From positions 930,001 to 994,000 of the forward strand of contig NZ_CBDDBS010000002.1 of the NCBI RefSeq assembly GCF_965225875.1: 64,000 nucleotides of DNA, read 5' to 3'. A program made the translations under genes and the position numbers. This DNA comes from Haliscomenobacter sp965225875. GTDB lineage: Bacteria > Bacteroidota > Bacteroidia > Chitinophagales > Saprospiraceae. Position 1 is the first letter of the stretch. Each line of letters starts with the position of its first letter. Under the pieces are notes generated by a model. It was not told the DNA's origin. It ran no database searches and saw nothing but the letters and a program-made list of their open reading frames with translations. Below are positions 42,334-50,047 of the stretch, one piece after another.

Positions 42334-43382
42334 TCCCGATACAAAACCTCTACTACCTCCTGTGTTACGCATGGAATACCCTGGACGAGGCTGAGCGGGT
42401 CAACATCCAAATCGAACAATTCAAAAACCTGCCGGATTTGTTTGCTAAAGTGTTGATCAATGGCCTACGGGTATTGTTCAAGCGTGGTTTGGATCATGAT
42501 TATGAGGAACATGAGCAGGTGGTAGAAGGCATCAAAGGGAAACTAAATTTGAGCGCCACCCTAAAAACTCATCAACTCTGGCATCGGCGCAGCATCTGCC
42601 AGTTTGACGAATACAGCGCGGATACGCCCGGCAATCAAATTCTGGCAGCTACGGTCCAACATTTGTTGCAAACGCCGGCCGTGGATAAAAGCCTCAAAGC
42701 CGAGTTGCAACAATTGCAGCGGATGTTTCCGCCCATGAAGCGAATCGCCCTGACACCTCGTGCTTTTCAACAAGTGCAACTGCGGCGTGATCAACGCTTG
42801 TATCATTTCCTGCTACACATATGCCGCATTGTGGCGGAGAATTTGCTGCCCACCGAAAGTGTTGGCCAGTTCAAATTTGTCGATTTCCGCCGCGATGACC
42901 GCAAAATGAACCGCGTCTTTGAATCTTTCCTCTTTCGTTTTTACCAAAAAGAACAGCAGGAGTATTGGGTACGCCGCGAGCAAATTCGCTGGCAGTGGGA
43001 AGCCACGCAGGATCCCCAGCATTTGAATTACCTGCCCATTATGGAAACGGATGTTACCTTGGAAAGTACAAACCGAAAAATCATTATCGACGCCAAATAT
43101 TATCGGCAGCCACTAGGTGGGAGTCGTTTTGAGGTGGATAAACTGTTTTCCACCAACCTCTACCAATTGTACAGCTACTTACTCAATCAGGAGCAACGCG
43201 ACGAACGCTCGCGGGTGGCAACTGGAATGCTCGTTTACCCACAAACAGATCAGCCCATCAGGCTAGATTACCGTTTTGGAACCCACGATATTTTGATTCG
43301 CAGTGTGAATCTGAATGCGCACTGGCGGGAGATTCACGAGGAGTTGTTGGGATTGATAAAAGTTGAGGAGTTGAGGGGTTGA
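42330..43382 (+). CDS. mcrC: McrC-like nuclease subunit
   Basis: A 350-residue partner of McrB. The N-terminus MIPIQNLYYLLCYAWNTL is typical of McrC. The C-terminal PD-(D/E)XK nuclease core is seen as METDVTLES (D241) and IIIDAKYY (D254, K256). The start is fixed by the ATGA overlap with mcrB. The last codons (VEELRG and the stop) lie inside the left arm of a family-A palindromic repeat, so the natural C-terminus may have been replaced or extended by repeat sequence. Confidence 0.9.
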   Translation: MIPIQNLYYLLCYAWNTLDEAERVNIQIEQFKNLPDLFAKVLINGLRVLFKRGLDHDYEEHEQVVEGIKGKLNLSATLKTHQLWHRRSICQFDEYSADTPGNQILAATVQHLLQTPAVDKSLKAELQQLQRMFPPMKRIALTPRAFQQVQLRRDQRLYHFLLHICRIVAENLLPTESVGQFKFVDFRRDDRKMNRVFESFLFRFYQKEQQEYWVRREQIRWQWEATQDPQHLNYLPIMETDVTLESTNRKIIIDAKYYRQPLGGSRFEVDKLFSTNLYQLYSYLLNQEQRDERSRVATGMLVYPQTDQPIRLDYRFGTHDILIRSVNLNAHWREIHEELLGLIKVEELRG

Positions 43383-43471
43383 GAAGTTGAGGCTACCGCG
43401 AGCGATTCTGACAAGGTCACGTCTAAGTCGCTTGCGGTAGCCTCAACTTCTCAACCCCTCAACTCCTAAAC
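43362..43471. repeat. Family-A palindrome across the mcrC 3' end (copy 2)
   Basis: The left arm (from 43362: GTTGAGGAGTTGAGGGGTTG, then GAAGTTGAGGCTACCGCGAGC) pairs with the right arm (43429-43469) over about 40 bases with two mismatches. The arms are built of 8-base TTGAGRAG-like words. The left arm encodes the last residues and stop of McrC. The core contains GTCTAAGTCGCTTGCGGTAG. Confidence 0.88.
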
Positions 43472-43475
43472 TTCC

Positions 43476-43799
43476 TCATAGTTCCAATTCCAAATTCAAT
43501 TTCGCCGACTGCAATTCCGCCAAGGCATGTTGATCACTGGTAGCTTTGGCCACCTCAATGCCTTTTTCATAGGTCGAAACCGCTTCCAACAAGGCTTCCT
43601 GACGCTCGTACAATTTGGCGAGGTGGTAAAAAACACCAACGTAATGTGGGTCTTTTTCCAGCACTTGCTGGTAGTAATGCAATGCCTCGGAGTCATCCGC
43701 TTGTCCTTCGTACTCTTTGGCCAACGCAAACAGTACAAAAGTATCTGCCGGATCGGACTCCTGCATTTCCAACAGTTGAAGTAAACGATTACTGGACAT
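43476..43799 (-). CDS. Small TPR protein
   Basis: A 107-residue soluble protein. The ATG at 43799 is preferred over a GTG two codons upstream. It consists of about two and a half TPR units (TFVLFALAKEYEGQADDSEA, LHYYQQVLEKDPHYVGVFYH, LAKLYERQEALLEAVSTYEK). TPRs bind protein partners; none is indicated here. It is monocistronic, between the mcrBC repeat and the divergent etf operon. Confidence 0.82.
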   Translation of the reverse strand: MSSNRLLQLLEMQESDPADTFVLFALAKEYEGQADDSEALHYYQQVLEKDPHYVGVFYHLAKLYERQEALLEAVSTYEKGIEVAKATSDQHALAELQSAKLNLELEL

Positions 43800-43860
43800 A
43801 AACACTGATTTGTTATTAGGGTGAACTTTTTGCCCCTTAAAAAAGTTACAAAAGAGAATC

Positions 43861-43914
43861 TAGCGAAAATTCGCTAAATTAGTTTCAGCTTTGCTAGCGA
43901 AATCCATATCTTTG
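43861..43914 (+). promoter_or_regulatory. Candidate etf promoter with palindromic operator
   Basis: TATCTTTG (43907-43914) fits the Bacteroidota -7 box. A perfect palindrome TAGCGAAAATTCGCTA (43861-43876) lies about 30 bases upstream, and a third half-site TAGCGAA (43895-43901) sits just before the -7 box. The arrangement suggests a repressor or activator site. After the box, AAGCTAAAATA is directly repeated (about 43918-43940). Confidence 0.5.
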
Positions 43915-43970
43915 CCAAAGCTAAAATAAAGCTAAAATAAAACTTCATTTTTGCCAAAAATACGTATTCG

Positions 43971-44714
43971 ATGAAAATACTGGTCTGCGTGAGCAAAACG
44001 CCCGACACCACCACCAAAATCGCTTTTAACGCCAGCAACACCGAGCTGGACGGCAATGGGGTACAGTACATCATGAACCCCTACGATGAGTGGTATGCCC
44101 TGGTACGCGCACTTGAACTAAAGGAAGCCCTGGGCGGAACCGTTACCCTGATCAATGTTGGCCCTGCCGACAACGACCAGGTCATCCGCAAAGGTTTGGC
44201 CATTGGTGCCGACGATGCCGTACGCATCGACATGAACCCGCCCAGTGCCCTGAATGTGGCCTTCCAAATTGCAGAACATGCCCGTGCCGAAAGTTACGAC
44301 CTGATTCTCTTGGGCAAAGAAACCATCGATTACAATGGCTCCGAAATTGGTGCCATGATCGCGGAATACCTGGACTTGCCTTTCGTTTCTTATGCGACCA
44401 AGTTAGATACCAGCGATGGAAAAACGGCAACGATCCAGCGCGACATCGAAGGTGGTGTAGAAGAGGTTGAAGTAGATACTCCTTTTGTGGTGAGTGCTGC
44501 CAAAGGCCTGGCCGAACAGCGCATCCCCAACATGAAAGGCATCATGATGGCCAAATCCAAGGCGCTGAAAGTAGTGACTCCTGCTGCGTTTGAAGACAAG
44601 GCAGTGACGGTACAATACACCTTGCCGCCAGCCAAGTCGGCAGTAAAAATGATTGCCCCCGAAAACATGGAAGAGTTGGTGAAACTCCTGCATGAGGAAG
44701 CGAAAGTAATTTAA
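43971..44714 (+). CDS. etfB: Electron transfer flavoprotein beta subunit
   Basis: A 247-residue ETF small subunit. The N-terminus MKILVCVSKTPDTTTKIAF and NPYDEWYALVRALELKE are typical. DLILLGKETIDYNGSEIGAM and the VxTPFVVSAAKGLAEQRIPNMKGIMMAK block (AMP/partner region) are conserved. With EtfA it carries electrons from acyl-CoA and related dehydrogenases to the quinone pool. etfA follows after a family-A repeat in the 113-bp gap. A candidate operator lies upstream. Confidence 0.96.
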   Translation: MKILVCVSKTPDTTTKIAFNASNTELDGNGVQYIMNPYDEWYALVRALELKEALGGTVTLINVGPADNDQVIRKGLAIGADDAVRIDMNPPSALNVAFQIAEHARAESYDLILLGKETIDYNGSEIGAMIAEYLDLPFVSYATKLDTSDGKTATIQRDIEGGVEEVEVDTPFVVSAAKGLAEQRIPNMKGIMMAKSKALKVVTPAAFEDKAVTVQYTLPPAKSAVKMIAPENMEELVKLLHEEAKVI

Positions 44715-44720
44715 TTTCCA

Positions 44721-44810
44721 GTTGAGAAGTTGAGGAGTTGAGAAGTTGAGAGTCGCAGTGGTCTAAGTAACTGCGGTAGCCTAAACTTCTCAACTTCTCA
44801 ACTTCTCAAC
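44721..44810. repeat. Family-A palindrome between etfB and etfA (copy 3)
   Basis: The left arm (44721-44750: GTTGAGAAG, GTTGAGGAG and GTTGAGAAG words) pairs with the right arm (44781-44810: AACTTCTC repeated). The core contains GTCTAAGTAACTGCGGTAGC. It starts 7 bases after the etfB stop and ends 18 bases before the etfA start, so it lies inside the likely bicistronic mRNA. Confidence 0.88.
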
Positions 44811-44827
44811 CCTATAAAATAACAACT

Positions 44828-45787
44828 ATGGTTCTCGTATTTGCTGAAAGCCAAAAAGGAAATTTCAAAAAAACCGCCTTCGAAGCGGTGACTTACGGAT
44901 ATAAAACCGCTCAGGTGCTTGGCACTGAATGTGTGGCGCTGGCCCTGGGCACGGCACACAATGCGGCTGATCTAGGATTGTACGGCGCAAGCAAGGTATT
45001 GCACGTTGCCGATGCGGCACTCGATCAATTTGATAGCCAGGTTTACGCCAAGGTTATCGCCGAAGCAAGCCAACAGGTGGGTGCCAAGGTAATTGTGCTA
45101 AGCCACTCCTCCACCGGAAAGTCGATCCACGGTCGTTTGGCGGCACGTTTGAGCGCTGGTTCGGTAGCTGGCGTCAACAGCATTCCAACTGTGGATGGTG
45201 GTTTCAAAGTTAAAAAAGGCGTTTTCTCTGGCAAAGCCATTGCCGAATATGAAATCAAATCGGATGTGAAGGTGTTGTCGGTAATGGGCAACTCCCTGCA
45301 ACCTGCGGTAGTAGGTAGTGCGGCTCCGGTTGAAGCCCTGGCAATTGCCGTACCGGCCAGCCGCGTAAAGGTGAAATCGGTGAGCCGGATCGAAGGTATT
45401 GTGCCATTGCCCGAAGCTGAACTGGTGGTATCCGCAGGTCGGGGTATGAAAGGCCCGGAAAACTGGGGCATCGTGGAAGACCTGGCCAATGTGCTGGGCG
45501 CTACCACCGCTTGCTCTCGCCCGGTTGCTGACGTACACTGGCGTCCTCACCACGAACACGTGGGCCAAACTGGAATCGCCATTCGTCCCAACCTCTATAT
45601 CGCCATCGGCATTTCCGGTGCCATCCAGCACCTCGCCGGGGTCAACAACTCCAAAACCATCGTAGTCATCAACAAAGACCCCGAAGCTCCATTCTTCAAG
45701 GCTGCAGACTACGGTGTGGTAGGCGACCTTTTTGAGGTGGTGCCAAAGTTGACGGAGGCGTTTAAGAAGTTTAAAGCAGCGGAATAA
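44828..45787 (+). CDS. etfA: Electron transfer flavoprotein alpha subunit
   Basis: A 319-residue ETF large subunit. The C-terminal FAD domain is clear: SAGRGMKGPENWGIVEDLAN, ATTACSRPVAD, HEHVGQTGIAIRPNLYIAIG, SGAIQHLAGVNNSKTIVVIN and KDPEAPFFKAADYGVVGDLF. Length matches the family. It pairs with EtfB to pass electrons from flavin dehydrogenases to ETF:quinone oxidoreductase, which is not encoded nearby. A family-B palindrome begins right at its stop codon. Confidence 0.97.
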   Translation: MVLVFAESQKGNFKKTAFEAVTYGYKTAQVLGTECVALALGTAHNAADLGLYGASKVLHVADAALDQFDSQVYAKVIAEASQQVGAKVIVLSHSSTGKSIHGRLAARLSAGSVAGVNSIPTVDGGFKVKKGVFSGKAIAEYEIKSDVKVLSVMGNSLQPAVVGSAAPVEALAIAVPASRVKVKSVSRIEGIVPLPEAELVVSAGRGMKGPENWGIVEDLANVLGATTACSRPVADVHWRPHHEHVGQTGIAIRPNLYIAIGISGAIQHLAGVNNSKTIVVINKDPEAPFFKAADYGVVGDLFEVVPKLTEAFKKFKAAE

Positions 45788-45857
45788 ATGATGAATGATA
45801 AGTGATGAATGATGAATTGACGGACAACTCATCATTCATCACTCATCATTTATCACT
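45788..45857. repeat. Family-B palindrome after etfA (copy 1)
   Basis: Made of seven-base ATGATGA/GTGATGA/ATGATAA-like words. Left arm 45788-45819 pairs with right arm 45825-45857 with few mismatches around a GACGG centre. It starts on the base after the etfA stop and reaches to within 1-2 codons of the next convergent gene's 3' side. Confidence 0.85.
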
Positions 45858-46481
45858 ATTTAAAACGCCCCACACCATCCTCGGCGACCTCCCGCCCATT
45901 CTCACCATTTTTACCCACAACAGGGTCATGTGCTCCAAGTGCAGGGCCTGACTTAATGCACCCGTGTCGAGGGTTTCGAAGCCTAAATCAGTATTAAGCT
46001 GGGTAACTTGGGCTTTCGCGTTGGCATCATTCCCACAAATAAACATGGCGGGTTTTACATTGTACTCAGGAAAGTTGCTGTTCTCCAGGTTCTCATAGCC
46101 GTAGATCGTATAGGCTTTGACGACATGGGCATCCGGTGCCAATTCCTGAACGACTTCCGCACCTGAACGTTCACTTTTGAGGCCGTGCGAAACGCCAGGG
46201 CCAACCGGGTTGGTGCAATCCACCAGGGTTTTCCCCTTGAATTGCAATCCACTCAGTAGTTCCGAGACCACCTTGAAAGGGGTAGCCACAAAAACTATAT
46301 CTGCTGAGTCAATTGCCATTTGCAGGGGCTGAACCAGCCAATGGGGGTTCTGGGCCAGTGCTTCACGGACGCTATCCGAGTTTCCATCGGGATGGGCGAT
46401 GATGATTTGGTGACCGAGGTGTTGTAGTCGATTGGCGAGGGCAAAACCTACGTTGCCGATGCCGATGAATGCGAGGGTCAT
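45846..46481 (-). CDS. NAD(P)-binding protein of the F420H2:NADP oxidoreductase-like family
   Basis: A 211-residue Rossmann-fold protein. The N-terminus LAFIGIGNVGFALANRLQHLG has the dinucleotide motif GxGxxG. DIVFVATPFKVVSELLSGL, VDCTNPVGPG and VVKAYTIYGYENL follow the order seen in NPD1/F420-dependent NADP reductases (pfam03807-type). In organisms without F420 such proteins are annotated as NADPH-dependent reductases of unknown substrate. Its 3' end overlaps the family-B repeat, whose bases supply the last codons and the stop (GVLNSDK ending). It is monocistronic. Confidence 0.82.
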   Translation of the reverse strand: MTLAFIGIGNVGFALANRLQHLGHQIIIAHPDGNSDSVREALAQNPHWLVQPLQMAIDSADIVFVATPFKVVSELLSGLQFKGKTLVDCTNPVGPGVSHGLKSERSGAEVVQELAPDAHVVKAYTIYGYENLENSNFPEYNVKPAMFICGNDANAKAQVTQLNTDLGFETLDTGALSQALHLEHMTLLWVKMVRMGGRSPRMVWGVLNSDK

Positions 46482-46506
46482 ATGCTAAGTCTTTTAAACC
46501 GAATGA

Positions 46507-47166
46507 TTAAAACTCATGGCGTAAAAAGAGGCCTAAGTTATCAGTATTGGTCCAGGTATTCCGACCATTTTGGCTAAAATCAGCCCCCAGGCCGTACTGC
46601 CAATCCCTTACCTTTAACCCTAGTCTAAACCGTTGAATCAGACTAAAAGTTTTGTTTTCCACTGTAGGAAAAGCATTGACCAATTCCAGCTGGGTATATA
46701 AGTGGAGGCGTTCCGAAAGTGGCGGTGTATACCGGGTCAGCACAAAAAAGTCAACATTCGGCTCCTTCTGCAATTCGGCCACTACCCAACTAAAGAAGGT
46801 AAAATCCTTGGCCAGTTTAGCGTATTGCAGGCCTGCTTTGGGATAAATTCCCCGATTGAGTAACTGCGCCACCAATACCGGAGCAAAACCCTTCCAGGCA
46901 GGGTGATTGTAAGAAAGGGCTTCGGTAAACCCAAACTGGGGCAGGTAGGTGCTGGAAGTTTGGCGGTAATCGATGCTGGCGCGGTTGCGGTTGAAAAACA
47001 AAACCCGGGAGTTGTTGCCATCATGCTTCTTGAGGTATTTAAAAAACATCAAGTCGAAGCTGGTCTTTTCGTGCCCGAGTAAAATTTCCACCGGGATTTG
47101 AGCAATGGCATTGCTCCCGATGAGGAACAACACCAATGCCAAAGTTAAAGATTTCAGGTATTTCAT
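46507..47166 (-). CDS. Exported protein of unknown function (probable outer-membrane barrel)
   Basis: A 219-residue protein starting at 47166, where a signal peptide begins (MKYLKSLTLALVLFLIGSNA, ending AIAQ). The mature protein has alternating aromatic/polar strands (FFNRNRASIDYRQTSSTYLP, FGFTEALSYNHPAWKGFAPV, RFRLGLKVRDWQYGLGADFS) and ends in NLGLFLRHEF, a barrel-like C-terminal Phe. It lies 7 bp downstream of the DJ-1/hydrolase fusion gene, so both are probably co-transcribed. Function not recognised. Confidence 0.75.
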   Translation of the reverse strand: MKYLKSLTLALVLFLIGSNAIAQIPVEILLGHEKTSFDLMFFKYLKKHDGNNSRVLFFNRNRASIDYRQTSSTYLPQFGFTEALSYNHPAWKGFAPVLVAQLLNRGIYPKAGLQYAKLAKDFTFFSWVVAELQKEPNVDFFVLTRYTPPLSERLHLYTQLELVNAFPTVENKTFSLIQRFRLGLKVRDWQYGLGADFSQNGRNTWTNTDNLGLFLRHEF

Positions 47167-47173
47167 TTTGAGC

Positions 47174-48685
47174 TTATTTAATGCTCGTAAGGATGCCCAA
47201 AAATTCAGCTGGATTGACCACAAAAGGCAAATGTGAGGTGGCCATGGTGAAGGTCTTTTTGATGCTTCCGTTGGCTTTCACCATTTGTTGTTGCAGTTCG
47301 TAGCCTACCGCGGCGTCCTTGCTGGTGTGGATGTAGTATTTGGGTACTGCGCCAAAGTTTTTGGCTGTCAATACCACCTTTTCACCCAGTGGTTTGGCGG
47401 GTTCTGCCTTGTGGTATTTGACAAGTGCCTCTTTCATAAAATCGGGACAATCGGCACATACCGCGGGCGCAATCAGGTCTTTTTTGATGCTCGCCGCCGA
47501 ATAATCAGCGCTGAATTCCAATGCGCCTCCTACTTTGCTTTCCCCGTCCTTTTTGGACAAAGTCAACAAATCTTCACCATTGCGGGGCAGGTAAGCGCTG
47601 ACGTAGACGATCTTGTCAATTTTAGTGGGCAAATATTCAGCCACCTGCGAAGCCACTATTCCAGCCATGCTGTGGGCCACCAAAATCACCTTACCCGATT
47701 GGGCGTTGATGGCATTGCTGACGGTTTTGACATAAGCGGCCAAGGAAACCTGGTTGGCAGGAGTCAGGTCAATGCCGTGGGCGGGCAAATTGACCACCAC
47801 CACATTTGCCCGTTTGGCCAGGTCGTTGCGGACAAAACCCCAGGCGCTTTCATCGGCCCAAGCCCCGTGGATCAGGACGTAGGTAGGGTAGCGTTTTTTG
47901 TCTTCCTCCAGGGCTTTGAGCACCAATTTGGCCGCAGCTTCACCGCTGTTTTGTTGCTGGCCGGTGATCAGGTTCCCGTCCTTAACTGCGTAGGCGGAAA
48001 AGGGAGCGCCACATTCGTATTTGCTGTTGGGCATTTTGCGCGCCAGGTCTTCAATGCGGAAGGGCTGGATTTGCTGGCCTACGTAGTTGTCTGCGTATTG
48101 TTCTTCGCTGGAGGCAAATCCCGTCCAACGTTTGGCTTCCACCAAATACTTGCCGTTGGGCAATTTGGCCTTTAGCAAAATACAGGTGCCGTGGCAAATG
48201 GCCGCAGTGGGTTTACCTGTTTGGTAAAAATTGACAAAAAACTGGTGTAGCTCGGTGTTTTCGTAGAAGGTGTACATCGGCCCCTGCCCACCACAAACAA
48301 AGATCGCTTTGTAATCCTGTGGATTGACTGTAGATAGTTTGAGCGTGTTTTTGGTCAAAGCCATTTTAGCAGGGTCTTTTTTAAATCCCAGCGACACGTA
48401 GTCAAAGGCTGCGTATTGGCTGGGGTCTTCGGGGTCGCTGAATCCGTCAAATTTGATTTCACCACCTTCGGGAGAGGCTATGTCTACAGTATATCCGGCT
48501 TCGCTGAATACCCAATAAGGATGCGCCAGCTCCGCGTACCACACGCCGATGGGCCAGCCGGTTTGTTTGCTCACCGAGGGGTTGGAGGCAATCATCAACA
48601 CTTTGCCGTTGTTTCCGGCATTGTGCTGGGCGAATGTTGGAATCAGGAAAAGGAGTGCATAAACAACAAGGATGATCTTTTTCAT
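47174..48685 (-). CDS. Exported fusion of a DJ-1/PfpI-family domain and an alpha/beta hydrolase
   Basis: A 503-residue protein with a signal peptide (MKKIILVVYALLFLIPTFAQ). Residues 27-260 form a DJ-1/PfpI class I glutamine-amidotransferase-like domain with the Cys elbow AAICHGTC (C164) and FVCGGQGPMY. Residues 268-503 form an alpha/beta hydrolase: oxyanion HGAWADESAW, nucleophile elbow VAHSMAG (S339) and late His in TSHLPF. Each half is common alone; the fusion and export are unusual. DJ-1 relatives act as chaperones, glyoxalases or stress hydrolases, and the hydrolase half resembles small-ester hydrolases. A divergent HxlR regulator suggests induction by a reactive small molecule. A barrel-like gene follows. 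Confidence 0.88.
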   Translation of the reverse strand: MKKIILVVYALLFLIPTFAQHNAGNNGKVLMIASNPSVSKQTGWPIGVWYAELAHPYWVFSEAGYTVDIASPEGGEIKFDGFSDPEDPSQYAAFDYVSLGFKKDPAKMALTKNTLKLSTVNPQDYKAIFVCGGQGPMYTFYENTELHQFFVNFYQTGKPTAAICHGTCILLKAKLPNGKYLVEAKRWTGFASSEEQYADNYVGQQIQPFRIEDLARKMPNSKYECGAPFSAYAVKDGNLITGQQQNSGEAAAKLVLKALEEDKKRYPTYVLIHGAWADESAWGFVRNDLAKRANVVVVNLPAHGIDLTPANQVSLAAYVKTVSNAINAQSGKVILVAHSMAGIVASQVAEYLPTKIDKIVYVSAYLPRNGEDLLTLSKKDGESKVGGALEFSADYSAASIKKDLIAPAVCADCPDFMKEALVKYHKAEPAKPLGEKVVLTAKNFGAVPKYYIHTSKDAAVGYELQQQMVKANGSIKKTFTMATSHLPFVVNPAEFLGILTSIK

Positions 48686-48764
48686 TGGTTCGGAATTTGT
48701 CTAGTGGGTTAAAAAGTCTCCACAAAATTCCGGCTTATACCTACTTTTGTAAAGTGTTTAACCC

Positions 48765-48785
48765 AAAAGTGCGATACACACTTTT
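48765..48785. promoter_or_regulatory. Candidate HxlR operator
   Basis: An inverted repeat AAAAGTG-N7-CACTTTT lies in the 131-bp divergent region between the DJ-1/hydrolase gene and the HxlR gene. A nearby AAAGTG word (around 48751) may be a further half-site. TACTTTTG at 48742-48749 resembles a -7 box for the regulator. Confidence 0.5.
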
Positions 48786-48816
48786 TGGTAAGTATGGACA
48801 AATCAACCCTTGCAGC

Positions 48817-49155
48817 ATGCCAGATTTCATCTACAAAGGAAAAGTTTATTACAACCCGGTACAATTGGTGATGGAGCAGTTGGGTGGCGTGTGGAAAATG
48901 CCCATCCTCTGGCGCCTACAATTCAACACCCTCCGCTACAGTGAACTGCGTCGTGACATTCCCCATATTTCGGATAAAATGTTGACCTCCCAACTGCGGG
49001 AACTGGAGGAAGATGGCTACATCGATCGGAAAGTGTACGCCGTGGTGCCACCAAAAACGGAATACAGCCTGACGGAAAAAGGCAAGGGGAGTATTGAGTT
49101 GATTACGCGGATTAGGGAATATGGGTTGGGGTTGATGAAGGAGGTGGAGGGGTGA
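48817..49155 (+). CDS. HxlR-family winged-helix regulator
   Basis: A 112-residue transcription factor from the ATG at 48817; upstream in-frame codons lack conserved sequence and cross the operator. The HxlR core is complete: VMEQLGGVWKMPILWRLQFN, TLRYSELRRDIPHISDKMLT, SQLRELEEDGYIDRKVYAVV and PPKTEYSLTEKG. It is divergent from the DJ-1/hydrolase fusion, the probable target. Many HxlR proteins respond to aldehydes or electrophiles, often through a Cys near the N-terminus; no Cys is present in this chain from the chosen start, so a different trigger is likely. Confidence 0.92.
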   Translation: MPDFIYKGKVYYNPVQLVMEQLGGVWKMPILWRLQFNTLRYSELRRDIPHISDKMLTSQLRELEEDGYIDRKVYAVVPPKTEYSLTEKGKGSIELITRIREYGLGLMKEVEG

Positions 49156-49167
49156 TTATTCTTAAAT

Positions 49168-49419
49168 CTGAGGTAAATTGATAATCAACAAATTATCAAA
49201 CTTATGATCATCGACCAGCGGCAGCGCCGCCAAAACGTCTGTAGTATTTAGACCAAGTAGGACGGTTAAGGTGCGTAGCACCGGAACAAGAGCAATAGTT
49301 CCGGTACTACGTACCTCAAAATCTATCTTCATTCCTTGAACTACAGACGTTTTGGGGGCGCTGCCGCTGGTCGTCATGCCTAAGGTTACACAATTACTTG
49401 AAAATCACCCCATCTCAAG
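49168..49419. repeat. Palindromic element homologous to 30246-30498 (copy 2)
   Basis: A 32-bp inverted repeat at 49213-49244 / 49341-49372 (one mismatch). The inner stem at about 49266-49284 / 49301-49319 is only partly paired, but the local palindrome has changed from GGTACGTAGTACC to GGTGCGTAGCACC, keeping its own stem. The outer ends CTGAGG...CTCAAG are more degraded than in copy 1. It fills the gap between hxlR and the next convergent gene. Confidence 0.88.
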
Positions 49420-49420
49420 T

Positions 49421-49996
49421 CTATTCTACTTTAATTAGCCGAACCGAGCATTTAAGGCCACTTTCCGCATCAGAAATAAAGGGCCAAATTTGATCCTTCT
49501 TTTCTGATTTCGGGCCATAAAAATGCTTTAGAAAGATTTGCACGCTTCCATCTGCTTGCACTACCTCATTAGCGGGTCTAACCCAGTATACATTCTCCTC
49601 GCCCACCTGACCGCGCTGTCCTTTTGAATACACGCCAGGGAATGAGTTGATGTTCAAGCCTGCTTTGACCTCTTTACCTACCGTTACCAAGCCATATTCT
49701 TCCATCAGGCCAGACCCAAAGTGGCGTTCCACTTTGCGCCAATCTTTCCAGGTCGGCAAGCACCAGCCAGTTAGCTGTTCGTCCAGTTGTTTGGCTTCTT
49801 TCCAGGAATAAAGCACTTGTTGGCAGGTGCTATCCAGGCATTTACTGCCGGGAATGGGTACGTGGACATCTTCGGCAGTCCAGGTTACTCCGTCAATGGT
49901 AACGGTGAGGAATTCGGGGTCAGGGCCTAGGGGCGTTTTTTGTGCTGGATTGGCGTAAAAGAACAGGATGATGGGAAAAAGGATAGAAGAGATCAT
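49421..49996 (-). CDS. Exported FISUMP-like protein
   Basis: A 191-residue protein with a short N-terminal signal sequence (MISSILFPIILFFYANPAQ). The body resembles the Fibrobacter succinogenes major paralogous (FISUMP) domain: TIDGVTWTAEDVHVPI, YSWKEAKQLDEQLTGWCLPT, WKDWRKVERHFGSG, ENVYWVRPANEV and GLKCSVRLIKVE. This C-type-lectin-like fold is used in extracellular Bacteroidota and Fibrobacterota proteins, but its function is unknown. Cys residues in pairs suggest disulfides. The stop lies 2 bp from the end of the MITE-like element. It is monocistronic. Confidence 0.78.
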   Translation of the reverse strand: MISSILFPIILFFYANPAQKTPLGPDPEFLTVTIDGVTWTAEDVHVPIPGSKCLDSTCQQVLYSWKEAKQLDEQLTGWCLPTWKDWRKVERHFGSGLMEEYGLVTVGKEVKAGLNINSFPGVYSKGQRGQVGEENVYWVRPANEVVQADGSVQIFLKHFYGPKSEKKDQIWPFISDAESGLKCSVRLIKVE

Positions 49997-50047
49997 ATGG
50001 TGGTGTTTAATTTTTGCTTTTCACTTTTCGCTATTCACTTTTCACTT

